Under the pieces are notes generated by a model, which saw only the letters and a list, made by a program, of their open reading frames with translations, did not search any database and was not told where the DNA came from. DNA of 64,000 nucleotides from assembly GCF_900168295.1 (NCBI RefSeq), contig NZ_FVZL01000013.1, positions 37,396-101,395 of the forward strand. Reading direction: 5' to 3'. Shown in pieces: positions 62,727-64,000 of the stretch. A program made the position numbers and the translations under genes. Every line of letters begins with the position of its first letter. The stretch's first letter is position 1. This DNA is from Arthrobacter sp. P2b (lineage in GTDB: Bacteria; Actinomycetota; Actinomycetes; Actinomycetales; Micrococcaceae).

Positions 62727-63271
62727 CAGTCCCCAGCGTCTTTATTGTTATTGGCCCGGCCGGGTCCGGAAAAACGACGGTCGCGCAGAAAACGGCAAAG
62801 GAACACAGCGCGGCATACCTGGACAAGGACCGCGTATGCGGACGCTTCGTCGAGTTCGCGCTGAAGGCAGCCGGACACGACCCCACCGACCGGGAATCCA
62901 ACGACTACTACCGCGACAACCTGCTGCCCCTCGAATACGAGACACTTCTGGACGTCGCCGGGGCGAACCTTCGCCTGGGCCGCTCCGTCGTGCTCGATGC
63001 CCCCTTCGGAGCCTACTTCGACGAACCGGATTTCCTGACGCGCGCGGCAGAAAAGTTCCATTGGCCACCCTCTGCGGCCACGGTGGTGCGGGTGAGGGTC
63101 CCCCAGGACCTTCTGCGGGACCGGCTTATCCGCCGCGGCCTGGAACGGGACCAGTGGAAACTTTCCCATTGGGATGAGTACTGGTCCGTCTACGGGAGTT
63201 TGGAATGCGCGTGGTCCGGCGTGCAGTACCTGGACTTCAACAACGAGACACCCCTTCCGGCAGAGGGGTGA
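62723..63271 (+). CDS. P-loop kinase (gluconokinase-like or AAA ATPase family)
   Basis: The 182-residue protein has a Walker A motif GPAGSGKTTVAQ near residues 11-22, LDKDRVCGRFVEFAL, SVVLDAPFGAYFDEP and a lid region LRDRLIRRGLERDQWK. It overlaps the aldolase stop by 4 bases (ATGA). With an aldolase it most likely phosphorylates a sugar acid or keto-deoxy acid. I cannot exclude a different small-molecule kinase. Confidence 0.75.
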   Translation: MTVPSVFIVIGPAGSGKTTVAQKTAKEHSAAYLDKDRVCGRFVEFALKAAGHDPTDRESNDYYRDNLLPLEYETLLDVAGANLRLGRSVVLDAPFGAYFDEPDFLTRAAEKFHWPPSAATVVRVRVPQDLLRDRLIRRGLERDQWKLSHWDEYWSVYGSLECAWSGVQYLDFNNETPLPAEG

Positions 63272-63457
63272 CGGCCCAACCGCCAGAGCCGCTCATTTCG
63301 GTCAGTTCCACGCGGGCCGCTCTTGCAGCCCGCAGCATGAATGGGCCACACCACCCCTAAACCGGCCGAGGCAGCACGTCTGCCCCCAGTGCACAAAGCG
63401 GTTGCCCTCCCCCAGAGGCTGCAATGCCAGAACCTGCGACACGGCTCACAAAAAACG

Positions 63458-63529
63458 TTGACAACTCGCTTTTGTCGCCCTTAGTGTTGTTGCAACCGAT
63501 CTCTGCAACCGATCTCAGCAATCGATCTT
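63458..63529 (+). promoter_or_regulatory. Promoter and triple 13-bp operator of the transporter gene
   Basis: TTGACA (63458-63463) and TAGTGT (63482-63487) form a plausible promoter with an 18-base spacer. Three direct repeats follow at a 13-base period: GCAACCGATCTC (63492-63503), GCAACCGATCTC (63505-63516) and GCAATCGATCTT (63518-63529). This repeats the arrangement at 61955-62012 and defines a common regulator. Confidence 0.7.
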
Positions 63530-63547
63530 ATTGACTCCGGTGAAAAG

Positions 63548-63569
63548 CCGGAGGACCGATCGCCTCCGG
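63548..63569 (+). other. Leader hairpin before the transporter
   Basis: CCGGAGG pairs with CCTCCGG around an 8-base loop, in the 5' leader about 50 bases before the transporter start. It could stabilise the mRNA or attenuate transcription. Confidence 0.4.
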
Positions 63570-63617
63570 TTCAACCCCTAACCGCTCCTCAGCAAACGTG
63601 AAAGTATGGAGAGTTCA

Positions 63618-64000
63618 ATGAAGACCTCAAAAGATGCGCTCGACAGCTCGGGCCTTCCGGAAGTGCCCGAGCCGCCCCGGCGCTCCGTCAACATGGTGGC
63701 AGGCACGATCGGCCACTTTGTGGAGTGGTACGACTGGTACATCTACGGGCTGCTGGCAGCGGTGTTCGCGGGACAGATATTCCCAAGCGAGAACCCGTTC
63801 GCGTCCCTTGTCGCAGCGCTGCTCACCTACGCAGTCGGTTTTGTTATACGCCCGCTCAGCGGAATCATCATTTCGCCGCTGGCCGACCGCTACGGCCGCC
63901 GGCTTATCCTGACGCTGTCCATCTCCGGGATGGCGCTCGGCTCTCTGATCATCGGCCTCACCCCTTCATTCGCGACGATCGGCTACGCAGCACCTGTTCT
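63618..64000 (+). CDS. MHS-family MFS transporter, C-terminus outside window
   Basis: ATG 63618 after GGAGAG; the frame is open to the window end (127 codons). The sequence GTIGHFVEWYDWYIYGLLAA and the loop 2-3 motif SPLADRYGRRLILTLS, with VIRPLSG before it, are diagnostic of the metabolite:proton symporter (MHS) group (for example KgtP, ShiA, ProP). It is probably the importer of the acid or cyclitol used by this cluster. Confidence 0.9.
   Translation, partial: MKTSKDALDSSGLPEVPEPPRRSVNMVAGTIGHFVEWYDWYIYGLLAAVFAGQIFPSENPFASLVAALLTYAVGFVIRPLSGIIISPLADRYGRRLILTLSISGMALGSLIIGLTPSFATIGYAAPV

Noticed and set aside
63458..63478. TTGACAACTCGCT..TTGTC resembling a sixth TetR operator
   Set aside because: The right arm is out of register with the 6-base spacing, and TTGACA fits better as the -35 box of the transporter promoter.
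1..64000. CRISPR arrays, rRNA or tRNA genes
   Set aside because: No regularly spaced repeat-spacer arrays and no recognisable rRNA or tRNA sequence were seen on either strand.

Overview
The window looks like chromosomal or large-replicon DNA of a high-GC actinobacterium of the Arthrobacter/Paenarthrobacter/Pseudarthrobacter group. The reasons are codon use, Actinobacteria-restricted families such as the DUF4193 protein, and the repertoire of catabolic operons. This genus call is an inference from gene content; no rRNA or tRNA gene is visible to support it. Most of the window is accessory catabolic DNA assembled from several modules separated by gene relics and recombinase genes.

Layout. (1) 1-7.9 kb: a BCCT (betaine-type) transporter, a SnoaL/flavin-reductase fusion, a GntR regulator and a tightly overlapping operon (two AA_synth-family proteins, alpha/beta hydrolase, aldehyde dehydrogenase, 4-OT tautomerase, luciferase-like monooxygenase). 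Together they look like uptake and flavin-dependent ring opening of a betaine-like N-heterocycle. (2) 8.4-12.4 kb: a putative mobile element with a tyrosine recombinase, an XRE-type protein, a zinc-ribbon recombinase-like protein and a leucine-rich-repeat gene, bounded by near-identical 20-bp dyads; a serine resolvase lies nearby at 13 kb. (3) 13.6-15.3 kb: gene and IS relics. (4) 15.4-23.5 kb: a CYP108-like P450, its reductase and [2Fe-2S] ferredoxin, a divergent alcohol dehydrogenase/aldehyde dehydrogenase pair, and two LuxR-type regulators, resembling a terpineol-type monoterpene alcohol pathway. (5) 23.6-28.4 kb: relics, a large LuxR-type ATPase regulator and a small hypothetical gene.

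(6) 28.4-43.9 kb: a long minus-strand cluster of aldolase, 2-hydroxyacid dehydrogenase, P450, [3Fe-4S]-type ferredoxin, ferredoxin reductase, SDR, Baeyer-Villiger monooxygenase, esterase, FAD-dependent dehydrogenase and acetyl-CoA synthetase. It is headed by a TetR regulator and a divergent phosphotriesterase-family hydrolase plus a broken transporter. The logic is hydroxylation, ketone formation, lactone formation and ring opening of an alicyclic substrate. (7) 44-45.3 kb: relics of the same zinc-ribbon recombinase-like gene and of an IS110 transposase. (8) 45.6-48.7 kb: pntAB transhydrogenase. (9) 48.8-55.4 kb: an acs relic, a flavin monooxygenase, an MFS transporter, a TetR relic, a SnoaL-like protein and an SDR. 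Five copies of a TTGACAA-N6-TTGTCAA palindrome link regions 6 and 9 into one probable TetR regulon.

(10) 56.1-64 kb: a divergent sugar-acid/cyclitol-type cluster (shikimate-dehydrogenase-like protein, two Gfo/Idh/MocA oxidoreductases, TIM-barrel isomerase, VOC protein, LacI regulator; then KDPG-type aldolase, small kinase and an MHS-type transporter cut by the window end). Its two promoters carry 13-bp direct repeats (TGCAACCGATCTC) just downstream of their -10 boxes, the likely operators of the LacI-family protein.
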